From positions 562,519 through 626,518 of the forward strand of contig NZ_KQ948425.1 of NCBI RefSeq assembly GCF_001514065.1: a stretch of DNA of 64,000 nucleotides, in the 5' to 3' direction. The notes beneath the pieces are model-generated. The model was given only the letters and a program-made list of their open reading frames with translations, was not told the origin of the DNA and did not search any database. The stretch is from Streptomyces antibioticus (lineage in GTDB: Bacteria; Actinomycetota; Actinomycetes; Streptomycetales; Streptomycetaceae). Position 1 is the stretch's first letter. Each line of letters starts with the position of its first letter. Shown in pieces: positions 52,205 to 61,826 of the stretch. Both the position numbers and the translations under genes were made by a program.

Positions 52205-53146
52205 TCACACGCCGAACAACGCCGCCGCGTTGTCGTGGCACACGGCGCGCAGCCACTCCGGTCCGAGGTCCAGCCGCTCCAGGGCGTGCAGCTGGTGCAG
52301 GTACGGGTAGGGGATGTTGGGAAAGTCGGAGCCCAGCAGGACGCGGTCGCCGAGCCCGGCGATCCGGGGCAGGGCGCGGCGGGGGAACGGCAGAAAGCCC
52401 TCGGTGAAGTCCGTGAACGCCATGGTGGTGTCCAGCCGCACCTCCGCGTACCGCTCGGCGAGGCCGAGGAAGTCCTCGTACTCGGGCATCCCCATGTGCG
52501 CGACGATCAGCCGCAGCCTCGGGTGGCGCGCCAGCACCCGTGCGATCGGCTCGGGGCCGGTGTGCTTGCCGGGCGCGGGCCCGGAGCCGCAGTGGATCAC
52601 CACGGGGATCCGGGCCTCGGCCAGCACGCCCCACGCCGGCCGGAGCAGCTCGTCGGTCGGGTCGTACGCCCCCACCTGCACATGCGCCTTGAACACGCGC
52701 GCACCCGCGTCGACGGCCTCGCGGACGTACGCCTCGACGTCCGGCTCGGGATACAGGGTGGCGGTGTGCAGGCAGTCCGGGGTGCGGTGGGCGAAGTCGG
52801 CCGCCCAGCCGTTCAGCCACCGGGCCATGCCGGGTTTGTGCGGGTAGAGCATCGAGGTGAACGCCCGCACGCCGAACCGGCGCAATACATCCGCCCGTTC
52901 CGCCTCCTGCCGCCGGTAGGTGATCGGCCACTCCAGCCCGCCGGTCAGGGCACCCTGGGCGTCGAAGTACTCCCAGACCTTGTCCAGGACGCGCTCGGGC
53001 ATGAAGTGGGTGTGGACGTCGACCAGTCCCGGAAGGCCGAGCTCCGCCCAGAAGTGGCGGACCTCGGCGGCTTCCGCTGCGAAAGACGCGTCATCGGTGG
53101 TCGGCGGGCTGTCCGGGGTCGGGCGGTGATCGTTCACGTCTCCCAC
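52205..53146 (-). CDS. Amidohydrolase-2 family hydrolase
   Basis: 313 aa with a GTG start. The metal motif VDVHTHFMP lies at about residues 42-50. Further ligands are in VIHCGSG and VAHMGMPEYEDF, and GSDFPNIPYPY near the C-terminus supplies the catalytic Asp. This TIM-barrel family includes decarboxylases and lactone hydrolases. The substrate is unknown. It is convergent with the helicase, 27 bp apart. Confidence 0.88.
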   Translation of the reverse strand: MGDVNDHRPTPDSPPTTDDASFAAEAAEVRHFWAELGLPGLVDVHTHFMPERVLDKVWEYFDAQGALTGGLEWPITYRRQEAERADVLRRFGVRAFTSMLYPHKPGMARWLNGWAADFAHRTPDCLHTATLYPEPDVEAYVREAVDAGARVFKAHVQVGAYDPTDELLRPAWGVLAEARIPVVIHCGSGPAPGKHTGPEPIARVLARHPRLRLIVAHMGMPEYEDFLGLAERYAEVRLDTTMAFTDFTEGFLPFPRRALPRIAGLGDRVLLGSDFPNIPYPYLHQLHALERLDLGPEWLRAVCHDNAAALFGV

Positions 53147-53206
53147 GATCGGCCCTGGCGCGGGCAGGGGTCCAGTCGTTGACTCGGACCCGCTGTGAGT
53201 GATCCG

Positions 53207-54775
53207 TCACCGGTGGCGCGCGGTGCAGGTGAGGTCCGTGGCCGGAAGGCGGCCGGTGGCGAGGTAGGCGTTGACCGTGTCGTCGACGCACGGGGTGCCG
53301 TAGACGCCGTAGACCGCGTGCTGGTCGGCGCCTCGCAGGGTGACCAGGCGCGAGGAGGGCCAGGCCCGGCGTACGGCGGTGGCGCCCTCGTAGGTGGTGC
53401 GCGGGTCTCCGGTGGCGTTGACGAGGAGGGCGGGGAGGTCGTCCCTGAGGGTGGTCGGGCGCTCGCGGGGCGGGTCCCAGAAGGCGCAGGGGTTCAGGTT
53501 GTTCGTGACGGGGGCGAGCAGCGGGTCACGCGCGCGGGTTTTCTGGATGTCGCGCCAGTAGACCTCCGGGTCCCGCGGTGCGGCGGCGTCCCCGCACAGG
53601 ATCGCCGTCTGGACGCTGCCGTAGTGCGAGTCGGTGCCGGTGAGCAGGAACGCGAGGTTGTCGGCCAGCCACGGGGACGCGGTGACCCGGTGTCCGTCCG
53701 CCGCGCGCAGCAGGTCGCGCATCGCCTGGGCGAAGTCGCCGTAGGCGGAGTCGTTGTCCTGCGAGAGGCCGTTGAAGACGATGAGGGGCACGACATGCTC
53801 GTCCACCCGGTGGTCCCCGATCCGCAGGGGGGTGCGGGCCGCGGCCGCCTGGACCCGGTCCACGGCCGCCAGCACCTTCCCACGACTGCGGCCCAGGCCG
53901 TACGTCGCGTCACGGGCGGTGGCCCACGAGGCCCAGCCCCTCAGCGCGTGCCGGTTGGCCTGCTCCGTGCCCCGCAGCAGCCGGGGGCCGTACCGGTCCG
54001 GGTCGATGACACCGTCCAGGACGACCCGGTCGACGCGGGTGGGGAACATCGTCGTGTACACCTCGCCCAGGTAACTGCCGTAGGAGTAGCCCAGGTAGGA
54101 AATCCGTCGCTCACCGAGCGCGGCACGGATGACGTCCATGTCGCGGGCGGTGTTGCGGGTGGTGGCGTACGGCAGCACGTCCCCCGCATGCTGCCGGCAG
54201 CGCCGGGCGAGGTCGGCGGAGAACGCCGTCGTACGGTCGAAGCCGGCCCGGTCCAAGCCGGGGCTGCGGAAGGCGGAGCCGGTCGGCCAGTGGCAGTCCA
54301 GCGGGGTGCTGCGGCCGACGAAGCGGGGGTCCACGCCCACCACGTCGTAGCGTGCGCCGACGTCCTTCATGGCCTGGCGCACCCACGGCGGGTCGCCGAG
54401 GGTCTGCCCGCCGGGGCCGCCGCCGTTGAGCAGCAGCGGGCCGACGCGGTGGGCGGTGTCGGTGGCGCGGATCCGGGAGATCGCGACGGTGATCGTCCGG
54501 CCGCCGGGGTCCGCGTAGTCCAACGGGACGGTCACGTCGGCGCATCGGGCGCCCGCCTGCTCCAACTCCTTGCCGGTCGTGTCGTCCTGGCCGCGCACAC
54601 AGCTCTTCCAGTCGAGGCGCTGGTGGTGATAGCGGGCGAGGGGTTCGGAGGCCGCCTGGGCCGGGAGGGCGCCGGCGGGCAGCGCGGTGACGGCGAGAGC
54701 GGTGGCGGCCAGGCCGAGGGCGGCCCTTCGCTTCGTACGCGAAGCGCCCTGCGGCGAGCGGACTGAACGGGTCAC
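53207..54775 (-). CDS. Secreted alpha/beta-hydrolase (tripeptidyl aminopeptidase-like)
   Basis: 522 aa from the GTG at 54775, which overlaps the upstream stop (GTGA). A signal peptide (KRRAALGLAATALAVTALPAGALPAQA) precedes the mature protein. The family features LLLNGGGPGGQT, the nucleophile elbow GYSYGSYLG, Asp in VNATGDPRT, and His in GADQHAVYG match Streptomyces SlpD/tripeptidyl aminopeptidases. A C-terminal cysteine pair is seen (CVDD, LTCTARHR). It is made together with the serine hydrolase upstream. Confidence 0.92.
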   Translation of the reverse strand: MTRSVRSPQGASRTKRRAALGLAATALAVTALPAGALPAQAASEPLARYHHQRLDWKSCVRGQDDTTGKELEQAGARCADVTVPLDYADPGGRTITVAISRIRATDTAHRVGPLLLNGGGPGGQTLGDPPWVRQAMKDVGARYDVVGVDPRFVGRSTPLDCHWPTGSAFRSPGLDRAGFDRTTAFSADLARRCRQHAGDVLPYATTRNTARDMDVIRAALGERRISYLGYSYGSYLGEVYTTMFPTRVDRVVLDGVIDPDRYGPRLLRGTEQANRHALRGWASWATARDATYGLGRSRGKVLAAVDRVQAAAARTPLRIGDHRVDEHVVPLIVFNGLSQDNDSAYGDFAQAMRDLLRAADGHRVTASPWLADNLAFLLTGTDSHYGSVQTAILCGDAAAPRDPEVYWRDIQKTRARDPLLAPVTNNLNPCAFWDPPRERPTTLRDDLPALLVNATGDPRTTYEGATAVRRAWPSSRLVTLRGADQHAVYGVYGTPCVDDTVNAYLATGRLPATDLTCTARHR

Positions 54776-55995
54776 TGAGGGGTCCCTTCTGTTCGTGCTG
54801 TTGCTTCGGCAGGCCGCTCTTCGCAGAAGGCGGTCTGCACCGTGGCGAGGAAGTCCTGTTCGGCTTGCAGGGTGTCGGGCACCTTGTTGAGCGCGACGGC
54901 CACGCTCCGTCCGCCGGGGCCGACGGCGGTCAGCGCCCGGTGGCCTCCCGGCACGGTCCCCGCGTGGCCCCACCACAGGCCGCCGCAGCGCAGCGGAGAG
55001 GCGATCAGGCCGAGCCCGTAGCGGGCACCGGGCCACAGCCGGTCCGGGTCGGCGGCCACCGTCCGCCGCATGTCGGCGAGTTGGTCCGCGGGCAGCAGCC
55101 GGCCGCCGAGCAGCGCGGTGATGAACCGGGTCAGGTCGGCAGGGGTGGAGACCAGGGCGCCGCCGACGCCCCCGAAGGTCGTGTTCCAGGCGGTGCCGTC
55201 GCTGAGACGGCCGTCCTCGCTCGTGAAGTAGCTGCGCGAGTGCGGCCCGTGGATGCGGGTGTCGTCGCCTGGCCAGTACGTGTCGCGCAGCCCGAGGGGC
55301 CGGATCACGCGGCGGGTGATCTCCTCCTGCGGGGAGTGGCCGGTGACCTTGCCGATGATCAGGCCCGCGAGAAGGTAGTTGGTGGTCGCGTAGTGCCAGG
55401 TGTGCGTCGGTCGCGGCAGGTCGAGGGCACGGGCGACGAGTTCGCGCGGCTCGAAGTGGCGGTACCGGACGCGTTCGAGGTCTTCCCACTCGGGGGCGTC
55501 GAGGTAGTCGGGCAACCCGCTGGTGTGGCGCAGCAGTTGGCGTACGGTGATGCGGCGGCCGTCGTAGCCGCCGTGCCGGATCAGGCCGGGCAGGTAGTGG
55601 TCGACGGGAGCGTCGAGTGCGATCCGGTGCTCGGCGGCGAGCTGGAGCACGACGGTCGCGGTGAACGTCTTGGTGACGCTGCCGACGCGTAAGCGGTCGG
55701 TGGCGTTCATGGCGCGGCCCGTGCGCAGGTCCGCCGTCCCCGCGGTCTCGGTCCAACTCCCGCAGGCCGGGCCCGCGGTGGGGTCGGTCACGAGGACCGC
55801 GGCGCCGGTGATCCGGTCCCGGTCGGTGAGCGTGCGCAACGCCTGGCGGAGTTCGCTGTGGGGTGCGCACACGACGTCGTGTCCAGTGGGGAGTTGGCGC
55901 GCGGCGACAGGTGCTGCCGGTACGACCATGGCCGCCAGCAGAGCCGCTACGGCCGTGCGTCTGCCCAGTGTCGAGGTGGTGTGGGGGGATGCCAT
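54772..55995 (-). CDS. Secreted serine hydrolase (D-Ala-D-Ala carboxypeptidase/beta-lactamase fold)
   Basis: 407 aa from the ATG at 55995 (or 56004). A signal peptide (RRTAVAALLAAMVVPAAPVAA) is present. SxxK is SVTK in RVGSVTKTF; the second motif is in HYATTNYLL, which deviates from the usual YSN; HAGTVPGG fits the HxG position. It could act on peptidoglycan stem peptides or esters. First gene of a two-gene operon with the alpha/beta-hydrolase. Confidence 0.9.
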   Translation of the reverse strand: MASPHTTSTLGRRTAVAALLAAMVVPAAPVAARQLPTGHDVVCAPHSELRQALRTLTDRDRITGAAVLVTDPTAGPACGSWTETAGTADLRTGRAMNATDRLRVGSVTKTFTATVVLQLAAEHRIALDAPVDHYLPGLIRHGGYDGRRITVRQLLRHTSGLPDYLDAPEWEDLERVRYRHFEPRELVARALDLPRPTHTWHYATTNYLLAGLIIGKVTGHSPQEEITRRVIRPLGLRDTYWPGDDTRIHGPHSRSYFTSEDGRLSDGTAWNTTFGGVGGALVSTPADLTRFITALLGGRLLPADQLADMRRTVAADPDRLWPGARYGLGLIASPLRCGGLWWGHAGTVPGGHRALTAVGPGGRSVAVALNKVPDTLQAEQDFLATVQTAFCEERPAEATARTEGTPQ

Positions 55996-56254
55996 GCGCC
56001 ACAACGCTAGGCAGGCGCCGGAGCCGGGTCACTCGGGCCGGCCACCGTATCGCCGGTGGGGTCAGCCGCAGGGGGCGAAGGGGGTGTTCCCCCTGTAGTG
56101 CATCGGCACCAGGCGGCGCCGGTCGCTGGTGCGGGTGCACCAGAGGCGGACGGCAGCGGGGAACGATGTCCGGCGCGGCACCGGAAGGAAGGGTGGAAGG
56201 CGCGTGAGATCCGCGCATGTCCCCCTTGCCTAGCGGTGTCTGGAGTGATCGGAA

Positions 56255-58495
56255 GTGGCTGTGTTGCTGTACCGGATCGGACGGTGGGCCTTCCGGCGGC
56301 GTCGGCTCGTGGGCGGTGTGTGGCTGGGTGTCCTGATGCTGGCCGTCGCCGCCATCGCGCTGGCGCCGGCCGGAGAGGAGGAGGGCCTCTCCATGCCCGG
56401 CACCGAGTCGCAGAAGGCGTTCGACCTGCTGGACGAGCGGTTCCCGCAGAGCAACTCCCAGGGGGCGGAGGCCCGTCTGGTCTTCCGGGCGCCGGACGGC
56501 GAGCAGGTGACGGCCAGGGACAACAGGGCGGCGGTCGAGGACGCGCTCGGCTCACTGGACCGCGGCGCTCAGGTCGCCTCGGCCACCGACCCCTTTGAGG
56601 ACGGCGCCGTCAGCGAGAACGGCACCATCGCCTACTCCACGATCACCTACACCGCGGACGCCGTGGACCTGACCGAGGAGTCGAAGGACGACCTCGCGAA
56701 CGCCGCGCGACAGGCCCGGGACTCGGGGCTGACCGTGGAGATCGGCGGCTCCGCCCTGGACGCGGAGGAAGAGCCGGGCGGTACGACCGAGCTCGTCGGT
56801 GTGGCGGTCGCGGCGGTGGTGCTGGTGCTCGCCCTCGGGTCGCTGATCGCGGCCGGACTGTCGCTGCTGACCGCCTTCGTAGGCGTGGCCATCGCCTTCG
56901 GCCTGGTCTCTGCGCTGGCCGTGCCGCTCGGGCTGACCTCCACCGTCGCCATCCTCGCGCTGATGCTGGGGCTTGCGGTCGGCATCGACTACGCGCTCTT
57001 CATCACCTCACGCTTCCGCCACGAATGCGCCCAGGGCCGAGCGCCCGAGGAGGCCGCGGGGCGGGCCGTGGGCACGGCCGGGTCCGCCGTCGTCTTCGCC
57101 GGCGCGACCGTCTTCATCGCCCTGGTCGGCCTGGGAGTGGTCGGCATCCCCGAGCTCACCAAGATGGGCCTGGGCGGCGCGGGCGCCGTGGCGCTCGCCG
57201 TCCTCGTCGCCCTCACGCTGGTCCCCGCGCTGTTCGGGTTCTTCGGCCGGCGGATGCTGCCCCGCGCCGTCCGCAAGGCGCTCCGGTCGGGCGGCGCACC
57301 TCCGCGTCCGCAGTCCGACACCGGCCGGCCCGGACTCGGCGCCCGCTGGGCGCGGTTCGTGCTGCGCCGGCCAGTACCCGTGCTGATGATCGCGGGGCTC
57401 GGTCTCGGGGCCGTGGCGCTTCCCGCCCTGGGCCTCGAACTCGGGCTGCCCGGAGACGAGTCGAAGTCGGTGGAGACCACGCAGCGCCGCGCCTACGACC
57501 TGTTGTCGGAAGGCTTCGGCCCCGGCTTCAACGGTCCGCTGACCGTGGTCGTCGACACGTCGGGACCCGGCGATGTGCGGGCCACCACGGACCTGGTCGT
57601 CAAGGCCGTGCGGGACCTCGACGGCGTCGCGTCGGTCGGCGATCCGGTGCTCAGCCGGGCCGAGGACACGGCCGTCCTCACCGCGGTCCCGGAGACCGCG
57701 CCCAACAGCGGTGCGACCAAGGACCTCGTGCACACGATCCGCGGCGCGGTCTCCGATGTCGAGGCCGACACGGGCGCCGACGTCCTGGTGACCGGCACCA
57801 CCGCGATGAACATCGACATCTCCCAGGCCATGTCCGACGCCCTGCTGCCCTACCTGACCGTCGTCATCGGCCTGGCCGTGCTCCTGCTGACGCTGGTCTT
57901 CCGCTCGGTCCTGGTCCCGGTCAAGGCCGCGCTCGGGTTCCTGCTGTCGGTGGGTGCCGCCTTCGGCGTCCTCGTCGCCGTCTTCCAATGGGGATGGGCG
58001 GCGGACCTGATCGGCATCGAACAGACCGGGCCGGTCATGTCGTTGATGCCCATTCTGATCATCGGCATCGTCTTCGGTCTCGCCATGGACTACGAGGTCT
58101 TCCTCCTGACCCGTATGCGGGAGGCGTACGTCCACGGCGCCTCGCCCGGTGACGCGGTCGTCAACGGCTTCCGGCACAGCGGCCGGGTGGTGGCCGCCGC
58201 CGCGGTCATCATGATCAGCGTGTTCGCCGGATTCATCGGGATGAGCAGCCCGACGATCCAGACGATGGGCGTCGGACTGGCCGCCGCCGTCGCCTTCGAC
58301 GCCTTCGTGGTGCGGATGGCGATCGCGCCCGCGGTCCTGGCGCTGCTCGGCCGCCGGGCCTGGTGGCTGCCCCGTATCCTCGACCGTGTGCTGCCGAATG
58401 TGGACATCGAGGGGGAGGCACTGAGCCGTCAAGTCCCGGACCGCGCCACGGAGTCGGACGCCGCGGTACGGCGGCTGCCGGTCGGCCGGGACTGA
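56255..58495 (+). CDS. MMPL/RND-family transporter
   Basis: 746 aa with a GTG start. The first helix is RRRLVGGVWLGVLMLAVAAIAL, then an outer domain with MPGTESQKAFDLLDERFPQ. Membrane helices 2-6 carry GLAVGIDYALFITSRFRHE, and the second half repeats the plan with IGIVFGLAMDYEVFLLTRMREA. The Asp-Tyr pairs (IDYA, MDYE) are the proton-relay sites of MmpL proteins. It exports lipids or drugs. Followed 7 bp later by a two-component system, which probably controls it. Confidence 0.93.
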   Translation: MAVLLYRIGRWAFRRRRLVGGVWLGVLMLAVAAIALAPAGEEEGLSMPGTESQKAFDLLDERFPQSNSQGAEARLVFRAPDGEQVTARDNRAAVEDALGSLDRGAQVASATDPFEDGAVSENGTIAYSTITYTADAVDLTEESKDDLANAARQARDSGLTVEIGGSALDAEEEPGGTTELVGVAVAAVVLVLALGSLIAAGLSLLTAFVGVAIAFGLVSALAVPLGLTSTVAILALMLGLAVGIDYALFITSRFRHECAQGRAPEEAAGRAVGTAGSAVVFAGATVFIALVGLGVVGIPELTKMGLGGAGAVALAVLVALTLVPALFGFFGRRMLPRAVRKALRSGGAPPRPQSDTGRPGLGARWARFVLRRPVPVLMIAGLGLGAVALPALGLELGLPGDESKSVETTQRRAYDLLSEGFGPGFNGPLTVVVDTSGPGDVRATTDLVVKAVRDLDGVASVGDPVLSRAEDTAVLTAVPETAPNSGATKDLVHTIRGAVSDVEADTGADVLVTGTTAMNIDISQAMSDALLPYLTVVIGLAVLLLTLVFRSVLVPVKAALGFLLSVGAAFGVLVAVFQWGWAADLIGIEQTGPVMSLMPILIIGIVFGLAMDYEVFLLTRMREAYVHGASPGDAVVNGFRHSGRVVAAAAVIMISVFAGFIGMSSPTIQTMGVGLAAAVAFDAFVVRMAIAPAVLALLGRRAWWLPRILDRVLPNVDIEGEALSRQVPDRATESDAAVRRLPVGRD

Positions 58496-58502
58496 ACAGG
58501 CC

Positions 58503-59810
58503 ATGACGGACAGGGGCGTTGAGGGACCGCTGCCACGCGGCATGTGGTGGCGGGAGGCGGCGATCACGGGGACGGCGTTCGTGCTCTGTCTGCTCGGCGG
58601 CGTCCTCCAGGACGACGGCCGCACCCTGGCGGCGCCGTCCGTCGCCGCCTACGTCATCGCCGTGGTGTCGTGTGCCGTGCTGCCGCTGCGGCACCGGGCA
58701 CCCCTGGCCGCCATGGCGGTCACGACGACGGCCGGTGCACTCGCGCCGTCCCTGGACCTCCTGTTGAGCCCGCTCGTCGTGGCCCCCGCCGTGATCACCG
58801 CCTACTCGCTCACCGCGCGCACCGAACGGCACGCGGTGAGCGCGGTGTCGCTCACCTCCGTGGCCCTGCTGGTCGCCTCCACACCCCTGCTCGGAGCCCT
58901 GTCCTGGCAGGACGCGAGCAGGATCGGGGTGGTGGCGGCGTTCCCCCTGGTGGCCGGCGTGCTCGGTCACTCGGCGCACAACCGGCGGGCCTATCTGGCG
59001 GCCGTGAAGGAGCGGGCCAAGCGCGCCGAGAAGAGCCGGGAGGGCGAGGCGCGCCGGAGAGTGGCCGAGGAACGGGTGCGCATCGCACGGGAGTTGCACG
59101 ACCTCGTGGCCCATCAGATCACCCTCGCCAACGCGCAGGCCACGGTCGCCGCCCACCTCTTCGACGCCCGCCCGGAGCAGACTCGTAAGAGCCTGGCGGA
59201 GCTTGTCGAGACCACCGCCCACGCGCTCGACGAACTGCGTGCCACGGTAGGGCTGTTGCGCCAGTCCGGGGACGCGGCGGCGCCCGCGGAACCGGCGCCC
59301 GGGCTGGCCCGGCTTCCCGCACTCCTGGAGTCCTTCGGCAGCGCGGGACTTCAGGTGACGGTGCATCAGCAGGGCACCGCCCGGCCGCTGCCACCAGGGG
59401 TGGACCTCACCGCCTACCGCATCATCCAGGAGGCCCTGACCAACGTGACCAAGCACGCCGGCACCTCCGATGCCCAGGTGCAACTCGCCTGGGCAGACGA
59501 CGACTTGACCGTCACCGTCGCCGACGACGGACGAGGCGCAGCCACGACCCCGGCGCCGTCCGCGGGACCGGGTGCGTCCACGCTGACCGACCGTCCGCCC
59601 GGCTACGGTCTCATCGGGATGCGCGAACGGGCCACCGCGGTGGGCGGGCGCCTGTCCGCGGGCAGGCGCCCCGAGGGCGGCTTCCTCGTCTCCGCCCGGC
59701 TGCCCCTGCCGCCCGCCAGGGACCCGGCCCCCTCCGGAACGGCCCTCTCCGAAGGGGAGCCGGCATCCGACGGACACACCGGCGGCCAGGAAGCCGGGGA
59801 GGCGCGGTGA
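58503..59810 (+). CDS. NarL-type sensor histidine kinase
   Basis: 435 aa. Several N-terminal membrane helices cover about residues 20-170 with no extracellular sensor domain. The HisKA_3 box RIARELHDLVAHQ places the phospho-His at 199. A HATPase domain with NVTKHAG and GYGLIGMRERA follows. A Pro/Ala-rich tail ends the protein. Its stop overlaps the regulator start, and the MMPL gene lies just upstream, so the kinase may sense membrane stress or the exported compound. Confidence 0.93.
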   Translation: MTDRGVEGPLPRGMWWREAAITGTAFVLCLLGGVLQDDGRTLAAPSVAAYVIAVVSCAVLPLRHRAPLAAMAVTTTAGALAPSLDLLLSPLVVAPAVITAYSLTARTERHAVSAVSLTSVALLVASTPLLGALSWQDASRIGVVAAFPLVAGVLGHSAHNRRAYLAAVKERAKRAEKSREGEARRRVAEERVRIARELHDLVAHQITLANAQATVAAHLFDARPEQTRKSLAELVETTAHALDELRATVGLLRQSGDAAAPAEPAPGLARLPALLESFGSAGLQVTVHQQGTARPLPPGVDLTAYRIIQEALTNVTKHAGTSDAQVQLAWADDDLTVTVADDGRGAATTPAPSAGPGASTLTDRPPGYGLIGMRERATAVGGRLSAGRRPEGGFLVSARLPLPPARDPAPSGTALSEGEPASDGHTGGQEAGEAR

Positions 59811-60487
59811 CGCTCCGGGTGCTGCTCGCCGACGACCAGGCGCTGCTGCGCCAGGCCTTCCGCCTGCTCCTCGACTCCGCCGACGACATCACCGTGGTCG
59901 GCGAGGCCGGCGACGGCAGAGAGGCAGTGCGGCTCACCCGGGAGCTGCGCCCGGACGTCGTGATCATGGACATCCGTATGCCCGGGGTGGACGGGCTGGC
60001 CGCCACGACGGAGATCTGCGCGGACCCGGAACTGCGCACGAGCCGCATCCTCGTCCTGACCACCTACGAGACCGACGAATACGTCGCCCAGGCGCTGCGC
60101 GCGGGCGCCGGCGGGTTCATCGGCAAGGGCATCGGGGCCGACGACCTGCTGAACGCCGTGCGGACGATCGCCGACGGCGACACACTCCTGTCGCCCGCCG
60201 CGACGCGCTCCCTGGTCGCCCGTTTCCTCGCCACACCGGACACCGTCCCGCCGCAGCACCCCGAACGGCTGGCCCGGCTCACGCCGCGCGAACGCGAGAT
60301 GGTGGCCCTCGTCGCGACCGGCCTGTCCAACCAGGAGATCGCCGAGCGCGCGTTCCTCAGCCCATTCACCGTCCGCGCCCATGTGCAGCGCGCCATGACG
60401 AAGCTGGAGGCCCGTGACCGGGCCCAACTCGTCGTCATCGCCTACCGGACGGGCCTGGTCCGCCCCACCCCGGACGAGGAGCCGTAG
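59807..60487 (+). CDS. NarL/LuxR-type response regulator
   Basis: 226 aa; the GTG at 59807 overlaps the kinase stop as GTGA. The receiver has the DD pair in LLADDQALLRQ, phospho-Asp55 in VVIMDIRMPG, and Lys in GGFIGKG. The GerE HTH LTPREREMVALVATGLSNQEIAERAFLSPFTVRAHVQRAMTKL in outline occupies about residues 164-205. It is the cognate partner of the upstream kinase. Confidence 0.95.
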   Translation: MTLRVLLADDQALLRQAFRLLLDSADDITVVGEAGDGREAVRLTRELRPDVVIMDIRMPGVDGLAATTEICADPELRTSRILVLTTYETDEYVAQALRAGAGGFIGKGIGADDLLNAVRTIADGDTLLSPAATRSLVARFLATPDTVPPQHPERLARLTPREREMVALVATGLSNQEIAERAFLSPFTVRAHVQRAMTKLEARDRAQLVVIAYRTGLVRPTPDEEP

Positions 60488-60533
60488 CCGGACAGCGGGC
60501 CTGAGCCATGCGGCCACGGCCGCCCGTCCACGG

Positions 60534-61595
60534 TCAGTGTGCGCTCGGCGACGCCGTGCTCTCCCGGACGATCAGACGCGTCGGCACCAGCGTCGTGCCG
60601 TGCGTCGTGCCGTCGTGGCGCAGCTTGCGCAGGACCGCCTGGACGCAGAGCCGGCCGACCTCGGCGAAGTCCTGGTGGACCGTCGTCAGGGGCGGCAGGA
60701 ACGACGACGCCTCGGCGATGTCGTCGAAGCCTATGACGCTGACGTCCTGCGGCACGCGCCGGCCGCCTTCGTGCAGGGCGCGCAGCAGGCCCAGGGCCAT
60801 CTGGTCGTTGGCCGTGAAGACCGCCGTGCAGTCCTGCTGCGCAGCCAGCTCCAGGCCCGCCCGGTAGCCGGATTCCGCGGACCAGTCGCCGCGCACCAGC
60901 GGCGGCACCGGACGGCCCGCCTCGGTGAGCGTGGCCTGCCAGGCGTCGCTGCGGCGCTGGGCGGCGTAGGAGTCTTCCGGGCCGGCCAGGTGCCAGACGG
61001 TGTGGTGGCCGAGCCCGAGGAGGTGCTCGACTGCGGTGCGGGACCCGCCGGCCTGGTCGGTGTCGACGACCGTGTACCGGTCCCCCGCGTCGGAGTCGGC
61101 GACGACCACCTGGACGCGGGGCGGCATGTTGATGGTGGCCGCGTCCAGGAGGTGCACCTCCATGATGACGATCACCGCGTCGACGGCGAGTTCCTGCAGC
61201 CGGGAGAAGGCGCCGCGCACCTCGTCCTGGGTGGGGACGGAGAGGGGCAGCAGGGTCACGGCGTAGCCCTCGGCGGCCGCCGCGGTGGCGATCGCCTCCA
61301 GGGTGCGGACGTTGCCGGTCGTGGCGAGGGAGAAGGTGATGACGCCGAGGGTGCGGAACTCACCGCGCTTGAGGGCGCGGGCGGCGCTGTTGGGGCGGTA
61401 GCCCAGCTCGCTCATGGCGTCGAGGACCTGGCGGCGGGTCTCCTCGTTGACGCCCGCGTAGCCGTTCGACACGCGGGAGACGGTCTGGGAGGACACCCCG
61501 GCCAGCCGTGCCACGTCGGCCATCGAGACCGAGGACCGGCTCACGCGGCGACCCCGGCGCGGCGCCTGCGCCGGCGAGTCGTGTGTCGCGTCCAT
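60534..61595 (-). CDS. LacI-family repressor of the sugar ABC operon
   Basis: 353 aa. The HTH MADVARLAGVSSQTVSRVSNGYAGVNEETR covers about residues 25-54. The periplasmic-binding-like domain follows, with FTANDQMALGLLRALHEGGRRVPQDVSVIGFDDIAEASSFLPPLTTVHQD typical of sugar-responsive LacI/GalR proteins. It is divergent from the ABC permease genes with two palindromic operators in the gap. Release from these by a sugar would switch on uptake. Confidence 0.94.
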   Translation of the reverse strand: MDATHDSPAQAPRRGRRVSRSSVSMADVARLAGVSSQTVSRVSNGYAGVNEETRRQVLDAMSELGYRPNSAARALKRGEFRTLGVITFSLATTGNVRTLEAIATAAAAEGYAVTLLPLSVPTQDEVRGAFSRLQELAVDAVIVIMEVHLLDAATINMPPRVQVVVADSDAGDRYTVVDTDQAGGSRTAVEHLLGLGHHTVWHLAGPEDSYAAQRRSDAWQATLTEAGRPVPPLVRGDWSAESGYRAGLELAAQQDCTAVFTANDQMALGLLRALHEGGRRVPQDVSVIGFDDIAEASSFLPPLTTVHQDFAEVGRLCVQAVLRKLRHDGTTHGTTLVPTRLIVRESTASPSAH

Positions 61596-61651
61596 TTGCT
61601 GCCTCCTGCCTCTCCTTGCATCGCTTTGATCACGATCCCCCCGGGAGACCC

Positions 61652-61681
61652 TTGACCGGTGTCATCGGAGGAGTGTAGACA
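61652..61681 (+). promoter_or_regulatory. Promoter of sugar ABC operon
   Basis: TTGACC (61652-61657) and TAGACA (61676-61681) are separated by 18 bp. The transcription start would fall near 61688, just before the first LacI operator, giving a leader of about 140 nt. Confidence 0.6.
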
Positions 61682-61693
61682 TGCCGCCATCGG

Positions 61694-61709
61694 ATGTTTA
61701 CGTAAACAT
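61694..61709. promoter_or_regulatory. LacI operator 1
   Basis: ATGTTTACGTAAACAT is a perfect 16-bp palindrome just downstream of the predicted start of transcription. Confidence 0.88.
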
Positions 61710-61740
61710 AACAGCTCAAGTCACTTTTTCTGCTGATCGG

Positions 61741-61754
61741 TGTTTACGTAAACA
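61741..61754. promoter_or_regulatory. LacI operator 2
   Basis: TGTTTACGTAAACA repeats the 14-bp core of operator 1, with centres 46 bp apart, so one LacI tetramer or two dimers could loop or stack here. Confidence 0.88.
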
Positions 61755-61826
61755 TCTCGGCCGCCCCGTGTAACGGGAAACCGCTGCGGGGCGGGGGTTC
61801 CATGAGTGAACGAGCGAGGAACGATC

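Noticed and set aside
53207-56218. One continuous ~1000-residue open frame on the minus strand
   Set aside because: Only the part after 54775 matches a family (alpha/beta-hydrolase). The rest is the wrong-frame complement of the serine hydrolase, a common artefact of high-GC DNA.
59807-60487. This response regulator as the missing VanR partner
   Set aside because: It is NarL/LuxR type and coupled to its own kinase, while VanR is OmpR type.
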